From NCBI GenBank assembly GCA_963575745.1, contig CAUYUJ010015022.1:144227-208226 (forward strand): DNA of 64,000 nt, given 5' to 3'. Position numbers and translations under genes: made by a program. The stretch is from Prorocentrum cordatum (Eukaryota; Sar; Dinophyceae; Prorocentrales; Prorocentraceae). Numbering within the stretch: the stretch's first letter is position 1; each line of letters opens with the position of its first letter. A model generated the notes under the pieces. The model searched no databases. It was given only the letters and a program-made list of their open reading frames with translations, and was not told the origin of the DNA. Positions 30,895 to 40,345 of the stretch are shown here, piece after piece.

Positions 30895-31395
30895 TGCTGG
30901 TGTGAGTGGTTCAGGGTCTTCGTCCTGGTGCGAGTCGTTCGGGCTCTTCGTAGTGTGAGTCGTTCAGGCACCTCGTCCTGGTATGAATCGCTCGGGCCCC
31001 TCCTTGTGTGTGAGTCGTTCGGGCTCCTCGTGGTGTGAGTCGTTGGGGCGCCTCTTTCTCTTGGGGGCCTCTTGGGGGCCTCGTCCTTCCTTGTGTGAGT
31101 GCCTCGGGCGCCTCATTGTGCGTGAGTCGTTCGGGCTCCTCGTGGTGTGAGTCGTTGGGGACCCTCGTTCTGGTGTGCGTCGTTCGGGCCAGTGCTTGTG
31201 TGTGAGTCGTTCGGGCTCCTCGTGGTGGGAGTGGTTCGGGCCCCTCGTTCTGGTGTGCGTCGTTGGGGCGCCTCCTTGCGTGTGAGTCGTTCGGGCTTCT
31301 CGTGGTGTGAGTCGTTCGGGCCGCTCGTCCTGGTGTGCGTCGCTCGGGCCCCTCGCCCTGGGTTGAGTCGTTCGGCTTCCTCGTGGAGCCCTTTT
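30895..31395 (+). repeat. GTGAGTCGTTCGGG minisatellite, array
   Basis: About 18 units with one short 12-bp-repeat interruption near 31055-31080. It is followed directly by a 12-bp array. Confidence 0.9.
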
Positions 31396-31600
31396 GGGGG
31401 CCTCCTCGGGGCCTGTGAGGCCTCCTGAGGGCCTCGTGGGGACCTCTGGAGGCCCTCTTGGGAGCCTCCTGGGGCGTCCTGGAGCCTCTCGGGGACCTCT
31501 TGGGAGCCTCTAGGGTCTCTTGGGAGCTTCTTGGGGGCATCTTGGAAGCCTCTGCGAAGCCTCGTGGGGGCCTCTGGGGCCAGCTTGGAGCCTCGAGCGA
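31385..31600 (+). repeat. 12-bp GGCCTCTTGGGG minisatellite
   Basis: Degenerate units ending in GGGGCCAGCTTGGAGCCTCG; a further piece of the dispersed repeat (CCCTGAGAAGGAGAGAATAA, then CAACCAATG) follows to 31720. Confidence 0.85.
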
Positions 31601-31724
31601 TCCTTAGAAGCGCGAACGAGCGATGCCCCCTGAGAAGGAGAGAATAACCCAATTTTTTCGTACAACCAATGTTTGTGCTATGAAGGAAGAGAAGCGCTGT
31701 TCCCTCCGAGCGCCGAAATGGGGC

Positions 31725-31975
31725 CGACACATAGAGTATATTATATCGGCCACGTGTTGTTGTGATGCATTTTTCACTCCTTGCCCAATTGGCCCCATAG
31801 AGTAGATTATATTGGCCACTTCTTGTTGTGATGCATGTTTCACTCCTTGCCCCATTTGCCCCGCCCTTGAGTAGCAGCGTTGTGGCGGCTATCGCTCGAG
31901 GACATGCAGGCACGCCAGAGATAATGCGAGAGTTCGCGTCTGTGTGCGTTGCAGATATGTGAGTCGTTCCAGCTC
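31725..31975 (+). mobile_element. 3'-end fragment of the helicase element
   Basis: ATATTGGCCACTTCTTGTTG, ATGCATGTTTCACTCCTTGCC, GCAGCGTTGTGGCGGCTATC and GAGGACATGCAGGC align with 8446-8575, followed by the boundary GAGATAATGCGAGAGTTCGC and TTGCAGATATGTGAGTCG. The first 60 bp are tandemly duplicated. Nothing of the coding region is present. Confidence 0.7.
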
Positions 31976-32164
31976 TTCGTGGCATGAGTCGTTGGGGCCC
32001 CTCGCCCTTCCTTGTGTAGACGGAGGTCGCAAGGATGTGCGAGAGAGGCTTGTGTCCAGAGGAACTGTGCCATAATCGTGCGCAAGGCATTGCGATTCCC
32101 TGCCGGTTGTCCGTAGCCGTTGTGGCCCATCAGAGGTAGGAGATCATTTCTGCATCCGTTCCCC

Positions 32165-32230
32165 AGGTATCTCCCTGTTGCTGTGAGTTGTCTCTGCCTA
32201 CCATTTCTGCAGTGAGCTTAGCTCGGCACC
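32165..32230 (+). promoter_or_regulatory. second-type leader module
   Basis: GTGAGTTGTCTCTGCCTACC, ATTTCTGC, then GTGAGCTTAGCTCGGC at 32212. It parallels the second halves of the double leaders (GTGAGTTCTTTCCGCCCATC before 10445, and 20052-20097). There is no SL relic. The ATG of the RS-rich ORF is at 32257. Confidence 0.6.
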
Positions 32231-32256
32231 AGCGTACTCACTCGACCTCGCGCGCG

Positions 32257-32973
32257 ATGGCTACTCGTAGTGGCGAGGAACTGCGGAGTGCACGCCGTGA
32301 CCCCCCTCTTCGCAGCCGCTCCGATGATCGTATGCGCCCCCAGGACGAGAAGCCCGACATCGATGACGTGCTGGCTCATGAATTATACCTATGGAAGGAG
32401 GATCCTAACCCTTGGAGTTTCTCGGAGTGGCGCTTTAAGACTGGGCGTTCGAAAGCAGCTGGCGCATCCCGTAGCTCTGCGCCTGCTGGTGCGAAGAGCT
32501 CTTCTCCGCGGAGGGGCCGATCCACCAGCGTACCGCGGAGACGCATCCAGAGCAGGGCGCGCAATCGCAGCCGCAGCAAGAGCATTCCGAGGGTACGTGG
32601 ATATCCGTTGGCGAGTAGGCCGCGTTGCAGGACGCATACGATGTACCCAGACAAGCCCCATGAGCGCCTCAGGAACACCAAGAGTGTGACGAGACGTGAG
32701 CAAGAAGCTCGGACAATCCACCGTCAACAGGCTCTTGACGAAATGTCAGAGGTTTCTACCGATCGGGCTGATGACGTGGATGACGCGCAGGTCCACAAAG
32801 ATAGCAGTTCGGCTCCCGCACATGGCCCTGCACCTACCAGGGAAGCGAGCCACGCGTTTCTGGACGCTCGTATGACTTTGTTGGAAGAACACGTACGGCA
32901 TTGGGCTCCGATAGTATATGCACTGTATTGCACGACTGCCGAATGTACTGTTTTCCATTATGCTTCTGGGTAG
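32257..32973 (+). CDS. RS/Arg-rich basic protein
   Basis: The first ATG after the leader is 32257; TAG at 32971-32973; 238 codons. The N-terminus is charged (MATRSGEELRSARRDPPLRS). An acidic patch, DEKPDIDDVLAHELYLW, follows, then an Arg/Ser-rich middle of about residues 65-120 (SSSPRRGRSTSVPRRRIQSR, RNRSRSKSIPR) like the RS domains of splicing-related proteins. The C-terminus is predicted soluble. No RRM is visible, so this is not a typical SR protein, and the RS look may be low-complexity only. The frame is intact and bounded by a leader and the shared tail repeat. Confidence 0.5.
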   Translation: MATRSGEELRSARRDPPLRSRSDDRMRPQDEKPDIDDVLAHELYLWKEDPNPWSFSEWRFKTGRSKAAGASRSSAPAGAKSSSPRRGRSTSVPRRRIQSRARNRSRSKSIPRVRGYPLASRPRCRTHTMYPDKPHERLRNTKSVTRREQEARTIHRQQALDEMSEVSTDRADDVDDAQVHKDSSSAPAHGPAPTREASHAFLDARMTLLEEHVRHWAPIVYALYCTTAECTVFHYASG

Positions 32974-32984
32974 AGCGAGTTGGG

Positions 32985-33310
32985 AAATGGGATGTTGCTT
33001 CAACTGAACATCCGTTGGTCAGTTCTTCGATGCTGGTTGCTATAATCTATAATGGTGCTGCTTATTCTGCTCAGGTGATGCTGCTGATTCCTGTGCTCGC
33101 CGCTTTTGCCTCTGACTCTTGGAGATTGTTAGGTTTCTTCGGGTGTGCGGCAGTGGGCTGCGATGGTGTATGGCCTCTCGCCCAGTACTGGGATTACCTC
33201 GTGATTCACCGCTGCATCAGTACTGGGTGATGTCGTTACTTTGCCGCACTGGGAGATCAGGCAGTTTTATCGACGGTGTGGCCGGTACCGCGGTGCAGTG
33301 GACTCCTTGG
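32985..33310 (+). repeat. shared tail repeat, copy 2
   Basis: Begins GGGATGTTGCTTCAACTG and ends near GTGCAGTGGACTCC (compare GTGGACTCC at 24332). Diverged but same order as copies at 23990 and 37705. It follows the RS-rich ORF by 12 bp. Confidence 0.45.
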
Positions 33311-33364
33311 GTGCTCTCCTCCTGTTGTGATGTCTTCGGGCCCCCTCTCCTTGTCAGAGTCGTT

Positions 33365-33470
33365 CTACCCCCTCCTCGATAAGTGAGTCGTTCGGCGAGG
33401 GGCCTGAACGACTCATGCATGGAGGAACCCGAACGACTCGCCCCAGGGCGAGGGGCCCCAATTACTCACA
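33365..33470. repeat. head-to-head minisatellite junction
   Basis: GTGAGTCGTTCGGCGAGGGG at 33382 is followed at once by units in the opposite orientation (CCTGAACGACTCATGCATGG, CCCGAACGACTCGCCC). A short inverted repeat results. 33470-33790 has no recognised feature beyond TCGTCGTC-type words. Confidence 0.75.
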
Positions 33471-33794
33471 CCACCTGCAGTCTGGCTCAGCACGTGCACT
33501 CTCTGAGTTCCGTGAGTCTTCAGATCTGTTCAAGGGGGCCGATCTGGGAGGCGAGTTTCTCCTTCTGTTTCTCTTCTACCTCTCCCTCCGAACCTGCCGC
33601 CCCCCGCGAGCGCCCGACTTCGTGGGCGAGCCTGATCAGTTTAGTATCTCGTGCCGCGTGCGCACTGCAGGACTGGTCGGGAAAGATCGCTGGGTCGTCG
33701 ACGCCGTCGTCCATGGAATTGTCGACGACGAAGTCATCGTTGTCATCGTCAGCATAGATCTTGTCGTCGTCGTCGACGTCGCCGCCAGCATCTG

Positions 33795-34845
33795 TGAGTC
33801 ATTCCGGCTTCTCGTGGCGTGAGTCGTTGGGGCCCTTCGTCCTTCGTGGTATGAGTCTTTCGGGCCCCTCCTTGTGCGTGAGTGGTTCGCGCTTCCCTTG
33901 GGTTGGTCGTTCGGGCCTCTCGTTCTGGAGTGAGTCGTTCAGGCTGGTCTTTGTGTTATAGCAATCCTGAGAAACATTTGGCGGAATCTCCAATCACTAG
34001 TAAGCATGATGCCAGCCGAGCTGCTGGCCCGACCCCTCCCCCCTGCACTGCCCTGGGTGGCTCTGCATTCGTCAATCCCATGTCGACGTTGCTTTGTGCT
34101 GTGCGGAGGCCCGTCGAGAACAACCAGACACATTCGAACTGCGCAGGAGCGCAAGACAGAGCTAATGCAGGAGTTCGGTGTTCTGTGCGTCGCAGATATG
34201 TGAATCGTTGGTTCCTCGTGGTGTGAGTCGTTGGGGCCCTTCGTCCTTCCTGGTGAGAGTCCTTCGGGCTCCTCCTTGTGTGTGAGTCGTTCGGGCCCCT
34301 CGTGATGTGAGTCGTTCGGGCCCCTCGTCCTGGTGTAAGTCTTTCGGGCTCCTCCTTGTGTGTGAAGAGTTCCGTCTCCTCGTGGTGTGCGTCGTTGGGG
34401 CCCCTCGTCCTTCGTGGTGGGAGTGCTTCGGGCACTTCCTTGTGTATGAGTCGTTCGGGCTCCTCGTGGTGTGAGTCGTTCGGGCCCCTCGTCCTGGTGT
34501 GATTCGTTCGGGCTACTCCTTGTGTGGGAGTCGTTCGGGATCCTCGTGGTGTGAGTGGTTGGGCCCCTCGTCCTGGTGTGAGTCGTTCGGGCTCCTCCTG
34601 GTGCGTGAGTAGTTTGGGCTCCTCGCTGTGTGAGTCGTTCGGGCTCCTGGCCCTGGTGTGAGTCGCTCGGACGCCTCCTTGCGTGTGAGTCGTTCGTGCT
34701 CCTCCAGGCGCGAGTCGTCCGGGCTGTCGTCCTGGGGTGAGTCGTTCGGGCCCCTCCCAGTGTGTGAGTTGTCGGGGCTCTCTGCGGTGTGAGTCGTGGG
34801 GGCCTTTCGTTCTGGTGTAAGTCGTTCGGGCGCCTCCTTGCGTGT
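33795..34845 (+). repeat. GTGAGTCGTTCGGG minisatellite, long array
   Basis: About 35 units, broken at 33958-34205 by a segment containing AAGCATGATGCCAGCCGAGC, also at 35147 and 36124, and the boundary AATGCAGGAGTTCGG, then CGCAGATATG. It flows into the 34848 unit. Confidence 0.9.
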
Positions 34846-34847
34846 GT

Positions 34848-35575
34848 GTTGCGAGAGCGCTGTACCAGCGCGTCTTGAACGTTGCTGTGCTGGCGAGGTC
34901 TTGCAACCCCGCTAGCGATCCCCCATGCGTCGCCATGCAGACGAGATTTGCGCGAGAAGGAGCGTCTCTCTGCCCGCCCTCCACATACATGAAGAGACGT
35001 TTGCCATAACCACCCTCCACAGGTGACCCCGCGATGTTGGAATCTAAACGTGTGGTAACCGCGTGGTCCGTGGAGGTAATGAGCATAGCTCTCCCAGTCT
35101 TACTGAACGCATACTAAACACTATGCGTTATCTCCATTCACTGGCGCGCATGATGCCAGCCGGGCTGCTGGCCTGGCCCCCCCCCCCTCCCCCGCTGCAC
35201 GGCCCCGCGGGGTCTTCGTATCTTGGTCGGTTCGTGTTATCTCGGCTTTGCTTGTTCCTGGAAGTCGAGACTAGGGACTGGGCTCCATTTGGGAGTGTGC
35301 CAACAGTTAGGGCCCACGAGGATTTTGCCGTCAGAGGGTAGAAGGCGTTGCGATTCACTCGCGGTTTTCCGTAGACATTGTGGTGCAAGTCAGGTTGGCC
35401 CAAGCCGGTCTCGACCAGTGCCCATCCATCTGCGTGAGGCTCTACTGTGAGCTCCGCGTATCACTTGTGCAGTGAGTTTAGCTCCGCACGGACGCCTTTC
35501 TTCCCAATACCTGAGGGCGCGCAGCGGAGTTCACAGAGATGCCAGTCGTGGACTTACGTGAGGTTTACGCGCCCT
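34848..35575 (+). repeat. duplicated unit, copy 1
   Basis: GCTGTACCAGCGCGT, CATGAAGAGACGTTTGCC, CCACAGGTGACCCCG, TGGTAACCGCG, GAGCATAGCTC, GCATGATGCCAGCCGGG, CGTGTTATCTCGG, the second-type leader motif at 35472, and ACAGAGATGCCAGTCGTGG. All recur in order at 35826-36510, so this is a roughly 0.95-kb tandem duplication separated by a minisatellite array. Confidence 0.85.
35472..35575 (+). promoter_or_regulatory. leader motif with truncated first exon
   Basis: GTGAGTTTAGCTCCGC (35472), then ACGGACGCC. An ATG at 35538 reads MPVVDLREV before the frame enters minisatellite DNA. The copy at 36414/36481 has the same MPVVDLREV start and the same fate. It looks like a gene start whose body was replaced by the array. 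Confidence 0.5.
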
Positions 35576-35577
35576 TG

Positions 35578-35826
35578 CCCCGAGTGTCAATCGTTCGGGC
35601 TCCTCGTGGTGTGTTTCGTTCGGCGTCCTCACTCGTATTGGTGTAAGTGTTTGGGGGCCCTCCCTGTGTGGGACTCGTTCGGGCTCCTCGTGGTGTGAGT
35701 CGTTCGGGCCCCTCGTCCTGGTGTGAGTTGTTCGGGCTCTTCCTGGTGTGTGAGTCGTTCGGGCCCCTCGCAGTGTGAGTCGTTCGGGCTCCTGGTCCTA
35801 GTGTGAGTCGTTCGGGCGCCTCCTTG
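35578..35826 (+). repeat. GTGAGTCGTTCGGG minisatellite between duplicated units
   Basis: About nine units joining the two duplicated copies. A matching array (36540-36715) follows copy 2, so the array is part of the duplicated unit. Confidence 0.85.
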
Positions 35827-36520
35827 TCTGTGGGTGTGAAAGCGGTGTACCAGCGCGTATTGAATCTGCTGCGATGGCAAGGTCTTGTAGCCCCGCTAGT
35901 GAGCCCCACGCGACTCCATGCAGAAGAGATATGTGGGAGAATAAACGATACTCTGCCCGCTCTCCACAAACATGAAGAGACGTTTGCCACAACCAATCTC
36001 CACAGGTGACCCCGTGTGACATTGGAATCTAAACTTGTGGTAACCGCGTTATCTGTAGAGGTAACGAGCATAGCTCACCCAGAGTTACAGACTAAACATC
36101 ATGCGTAATGTACATCCTCTGGTGAGCATGATGCCAACCGAGCTGCTGGCCTGAGCCTCCGCCCCCTTGCACTGCCCTGGTGCGTTCTAGTATCTTGGTC
36201 GTTTCGTGTTATCTGGTCTTCGCTGTTTCCTGGGGGCGGGGACCAGATACTCGGGTCCTCAATGGGGGTCTGACGAAGGCTATGGTCCACAAGGGTTTTG
36301 GCATCAGAGGGTCGAAAGCCATACGATTCCGTTGGTATTTTCCGTACTCATTCTGGGGCAAGTCAAGTTGGCCTAAGCCACTCTCGGACAGTGCCCATCC
36401 ATTTGGCTGTGCAGTGAGTTTAGCTCCGCGCGGGCGCTCTTCTTCCGAATACCTGAGGGCGTGCAGCAGAGCTCACAGAGATGCCAGTCGTGGACTTACG
36501 TGAGGTGCAACGACGAGACG
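35826..36520 (+). repeat. duplicated unit, copy 2
   Basis: Second copy of the 34848 unit with roughly 75-80% identity by eye, ending in leader motif GTGAGTTTAGCTCCGC (36414), MPVVDLREV (36481) and GACGAGACGACGAGACG. Confidence 0.85.
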
Positions 36521-36539
36521 ACGAGACGACGAGACGTCT

Positions 36540-36955
36540 GGCCTGTGGTGTGAGTCGTTCGGGCTCCTCGTGGTGTGAGTAGTTCGGGCACCTCGTCCTG
36601 GTGTGAGTCGTTCGGGCCCCTCCTTGCGGTGTGCGTCGTTCGGGCTCTTCGTGGTGTGAGTCGTTGGGGCCCCTCGTCCTGGTGTGAGTGGTTCGGGCTC
36701 CTCGTGAAGCCTCTTGGAGGCCTCTTGGAGCCTCTTGGGGCCTCTTGGGGGCCTCTTGGGGGCCTCTTGGGGGCCTCTTGGGGGCCTCTTGGGGCCTCTT
36801 GGGGCCTCTTGGGGGCCTCTTGGGGGCTTCTTGGGGGACTCTTGGGGCCTCTTGGGGGCCTCTTGGGTGCCTCTTCGAGGCCTCTTGGGAGCCTCCTGGG
36901 GGCCTCTTGGGGTCATCTTGGGGCCTCTTGCGACCTCCTCAGAAGCGCAAAGTAG
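36540..36955 (+). repeat. 25-bp then 12-bp minisatellite arrays
   Basis: Six GTGAGTCGTTCGGG units (to about 36705), then about 20 very regular GGCCTCTTGGGG units to 36950, then the dispersed ATCAATG repeat. Confidence 0.9.
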
Positions 36956-37336
36956 AGCTGCCCCCTGAGAAGTACAAAATGAGCCCAACACCTTCGTAGA
37001 ATCAATGGTTTTGCTAGGAAGGACGATGAGCGCGGCCTTCTCAGAAGTTCAAAATGGGGCCAAAACCGTAGTAGAATCAATGATTTCTGCTTCGAAGAGG
37101 AGTGGAGGCGCCAAACTCCCCCCCCCCCCTGGGGGCCAGAATCCTTGCGAGGGTCGTCGTTTTTTTGGCCCTCCCAGGAGTCGAAAAAAGACCCCCTTGG
37201 TTACACTCGGCCCGCCCTCTCCAGGTCCAGGGGAGGGGGTCGGGGGAGGGGTAAACCCCTCCCCGAAGGGGAAGATAGGGGGTTAGGGGGTTGAGAACAG
37301 AGAGAGCTCGCTAAACCACTCACGCCCAAAGGGCTG
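36955..37336 (+). repeat. dispersed ATCAATG/CCAGAATCC repeat
   Basis: CCCTGAGAAGTACAAAATGAGCC, AATCAATGG, CAAAATGGGGCCAA, GGCGCCAAACTCCCC, CCAGAATCCTTGCG, TAAACCCCTCCCCG and GCTAAACCACTCACGCCCAAAGGGCTGGTG. Same order and edge as 30040-30765 and 40345-40760. Confidence 0.8.
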
Positions 37337-37639
37337 GTGGGATTCCACCCCAAGCAACTGAGGCATCGCAAGCACGAGAATCGCCAGAAGCTGCATTGCA
37401 AGGAGTGCGTCGCTGATATCGACGAACGAGTGCGCCACCTGCGCAAAGCGCGGCAGAAGAGCAAGCGCAAGTGCAAGAGCCATTGCCGCATTCACCAAGC
37501 CCAATGCCCGCTGACCCTCGTGCATTTCGGAGAGAAGCGCTGGCCGGGCAGCGACGGAGCGATATCCGCCGACGACCGGAAGTTCTTGGACGAGTTGCAA
37601 CCGACTCCCGAATGGTGGAACAAAGCCTGGGGACGATGA
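37337..37639 (+). CDS. Cys/His-rich protein fragment
   Basis: The frame is open from before 37337 to TGA 37637-37639, about 100 codons, with no ATG before protein-like sense begins (GFHPKQLRHRKHENRQKLHC). It is very basic at first, with CKEC, CKSHCRIHQAQC and a Trp-rich end (FGEKRWPG, PTPEWWNKAWGR). It starts exactly where the dispersed repeat ends, so I read it as the 3' part of a gene cut by the repeat, or a last exon. It could bind zinc. No family is recognised. The shared tail repeat follows within 70 bp. Confidence 0.4.
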   Translation: MGFHPKQLRHRKHENRQKLHCKECVADIDERVRHLRKARQKSKRKCKSHCRIHQAQCPLTLVHFGEKRWPGSDGAISADDRKFLDELQPTPEWWNKAWGR

Positions 37640-37704
37640 GGTACGGCGCGGAGGCCGTCGGCCCAGACGTGGTACTGGCGACACTATCCCTTGGTATAGG
37701 GAGA

Positions 37705-38190
37705 CTGAAAAGGGGATGTTGCCTCAATGGGCTCGGGGGTTCCTGCATGCATGGCTACGGCTTCGGTATCTATCCAATGGTAGATGTGCCGCTGCACATT
37801 TTCCGTGGCGCCTCAAGTGGCTTGTACTACAAGGAAGAGCTTGCTGGTGGAACGAGCACTGCACTCAGCTGAACCCCGTGCGCTGCACGTTCGGTCTTCT
37901 ATCGGAAACAGCTTCCTGGTGGCACTTGTATTATAGTCGGCTGAAGCTCGCACTGTGGTTCTCGGGTGCTGGATACTGCACTCTTGTGATGGTGTTTGTT
38001 ATCCTGTTCTGATGAAAGGGCTGGTTATCGCACTCAGTGTTGGTTCATTGGCGCGAAGAGTACGTTTAGTGTAGAGTCTGTCCTCCAGTACTGGTGACGC
38101 CTATGCTTACCACTATGGATGTCACGTTGCTGCAAGAGAATATCTCGGGGTACAGTGACACTGAACAGTGGATGTTGTCTCAATGGGGTC
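37705..38190 (+). repeat. shared tail repeat, copy 3
   Basis: GGATGTTGCCTCAATGGG at 37713, CCAATGGTAGATGTGCC, TTCCGTGGCGCCTCAAGTGG, then TTGGTTCATTGGCGCG. A second start word (GGATGTTGTCTCAATGGGG) lies at 38168 and runs into a 12-bp array. Confidence 0.6.
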
Positions 38191-39112
38191 CGTCCTGGGG
38201 CTTCTTGGAAGCGTCTTGGGGCTTCGTGGAAGCCTCTTGGGGGCCTCTTGGGGGCCTCTTGGGGCCTCTTGGGGGTCTCGTGGGGGCCTCGTCCCGTCCT
38301 TCCTTGTGTGAGTGCCTCGGGCCCCTCATTGTGTGTGAGTCGTTCGGGCTCCTCGTGCTATGAGTCGTTCGAGCCCCTCGTCCTGGTGTGCGTCGTTCGG
38401 GCCCCTCGTGGTGTGAGTCGTTCGGGCCGCTCGTCCTGGTGTGCGTCGCTCGGGCCCCTCCTTGTGTGTGAGTCGTTCGGGCTCCTCGTGGTGTGAGTCG
38501 TTGGGGCTCCTCGTCCTGGGGCGAGGCGTTCGGCCTCCTCGCGAGGCCTCGCGGGGGCCTCTTGGGGGCCTCTTCGGGCCTCCTGGGGGGCCGATTGGGG
38601 GCCTCGTCCTTTCTTGTGTAAGTGCCTCGGGCCCCTCGTTGTGTATGAGTCGTTGGGAGTCCTCCTGGTGTGAGTGGTTGGGCCCCTCGTCCTGGTGTGC
38701 GTCGTTCGGGCTCCTCCTCGTGTGTGAGTCGTTTGAGCTTCTCGTGGTGCGAGTCATTCGGGCCCGTCGTCCTGGTGTGCGTCGTTCGGGCCCCTCCTTG
38801 TGTGTGAGTCGTTCGGGCTCCTCGTGGTGGGAGTCGTTCGGGCCCCTCGTCCTGGTGTGAGTCGTTGGGGCGCCTCCTTGTATGTGAGCAGTTCGGGCCC
38901 CTCGTGGCGTGAGTCGTTCGGGCCGCTCGTCCTGGTGTGCGTCGCTCGGGCCCCTCCTGGTGTGTGAGTCGTTCGGGCTCCTCGTGGTGTGAGTCGTTGG
39001 GGCTCCTCGTCCTGGGGTGAGTCGTTCGGGCTCCTCCTCCTGGTGTGAGTCGTTCGGGCTCCTCGTGGTGTGAGTCGTTCGGGGTCTCTCGTCCTGGTGT
39101 GGGTCGTTCGGG
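38190..39112 (+). repeat. alternating 12-bp and 25-bp minisatellite arrays
   Basis: 12-bp array (38200-38290), GTGAGTCGTTCGGG units (38305-38530), 12-bp (38540-38605), then about 19 further GTGAGTCGTTCGGG units to 39112. The two families swap at CCTCGTCC(TT) junctions. Confidence 0.9.
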
Positions 39113-39690
39113 CTCCTCGTGGGGGCCTCTTGGGGGTCTCTTGTGGCGTCTTGGGTCCTCTTGGGGGCCTCTTGGGAGCCTCCAGGTGCCATCGTGACGC
39201 CTCTTGGGTGCCTACTGGGGGCTTCTTTGGAGGCTATTGGGAGCCTCTTGGGGCGCCGCTTGGGGCCATCTTGGAGCCTCGTGCGACCTCCTCAGAAGAG
39301 CCCGTGAGAGGTAACCCCTGAAAGGACGAAATGACGCCAACATCTTAGTTAAACCAATACTTTTGCTATGAAGGGTTTGGGGGTCTCTGTGGGGCCTCTC
39401 GGGGGCCTCTTGGGCCCCAGAGAAAGACGAAATGAGGCCAAAACCGTCGTACAATCAATGGTTTTGCTATGAAGGAAGAGGAGCGCGGCCCCCTCAGAAG
39501 GCCAACATGGGGCCAAAACCGCAGTAACATCAATGTTTTTTGCTTCAAAGACGGTCTGAGGCGCCAAACGGTCTTGGGGCCTCTTGGCCTCTTGGGGGCC
39601 TATTGGATGCTCTTGGGGCCTCTTGGGGGCCTCTTGGGAGTCTCTTGGGCCCTCTTGGGGGCCTCTTGGAGGCCTCTGGGGAGCCTAGTA
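39112..39690 (+). repeat. 12-bp arrays flanking a dispersed-repeat piece
   Basis: 12-bp array to about 39290, a truncated dispersed repeat (39300-39560: AAACCAATAC, CAATCAATGG, GCGCGGCCCCCTCAGAAGG, ACATCAATG, GCGCCAAACGG) holding a short nested 12-bp stretch (39375-39415), then a second 12-bp array to 39680. Confidence 0.8.
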
Positions 39691-39694
39691 CCTC

Positions 39695-40345
39695 GGGCCC
39701 CCCATTGTGTGTGAGTCGTTCGGGCTCCTCGTTGTGTGAGTCGTTCGGCCCCCCCGTCCGGGTGTGCGTCGTTCGGGGCCCTCCTTGTATGCGAGTCGTT
39801 CGGGCTCCTGATAGTGTGAGTCTTCGGGGCCCTCGTCCTGGTGTGAGTCGTGCGGGCGCCTCCTTGCGTGTGAGTCGTTCGGGCTCCTCGTGGTGTGAGT
39901 CGTTCGGGCCGCTCGTCCTGGTGTGCGTCGCTCGGGCCCCTCCAGGTGGGTGAGTCGTTCGGGCTCCTCGTGGTGTGAGTCGTTGGGGCCCCTCGTCGTG
40001 GGATGAGTCGTTCGGGCTCCTCCTCCTGGTGTGAGTCGTTCGGGCTCCTCGTGGTGTGAGTCGTTCGGCGTCTCTCGTTCTGGTGTGAGTCGTTCGGGCT
40101 CCTCGTGGGGCCTCTTGGGGACCTCTTGGGGCCTCCTGGGGCCCCGTGAGGGCCTCTTGGAGGCCTCTTGGGGGCCTCTTGGGGGCCTCGTGGAGCCTCC
40201 TGGGGCTTCTTGGGGGCTTCTTGGGAGCCTCTTGGGGGCCTCTTGGGGCCTCTTGGGGGCCTCTTGGGGGCCTCTTGGAGGCTTCTTGGGAGCCTCCTGG
40301 GAGCCTCTTGGGGCTATCTTGGGGCCTCTTGCGACCTCCTCAGAA
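39695..40345 (+). repeat. 25-bp then 12-bp minisatellite arrays
   Basis: About 15 GTGAGTCGTTCGGG units to 40105, then the most regular 12-bp array of the window (40105-40340). It repeats the order found at 36540-36955. Confidence 0.9.
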
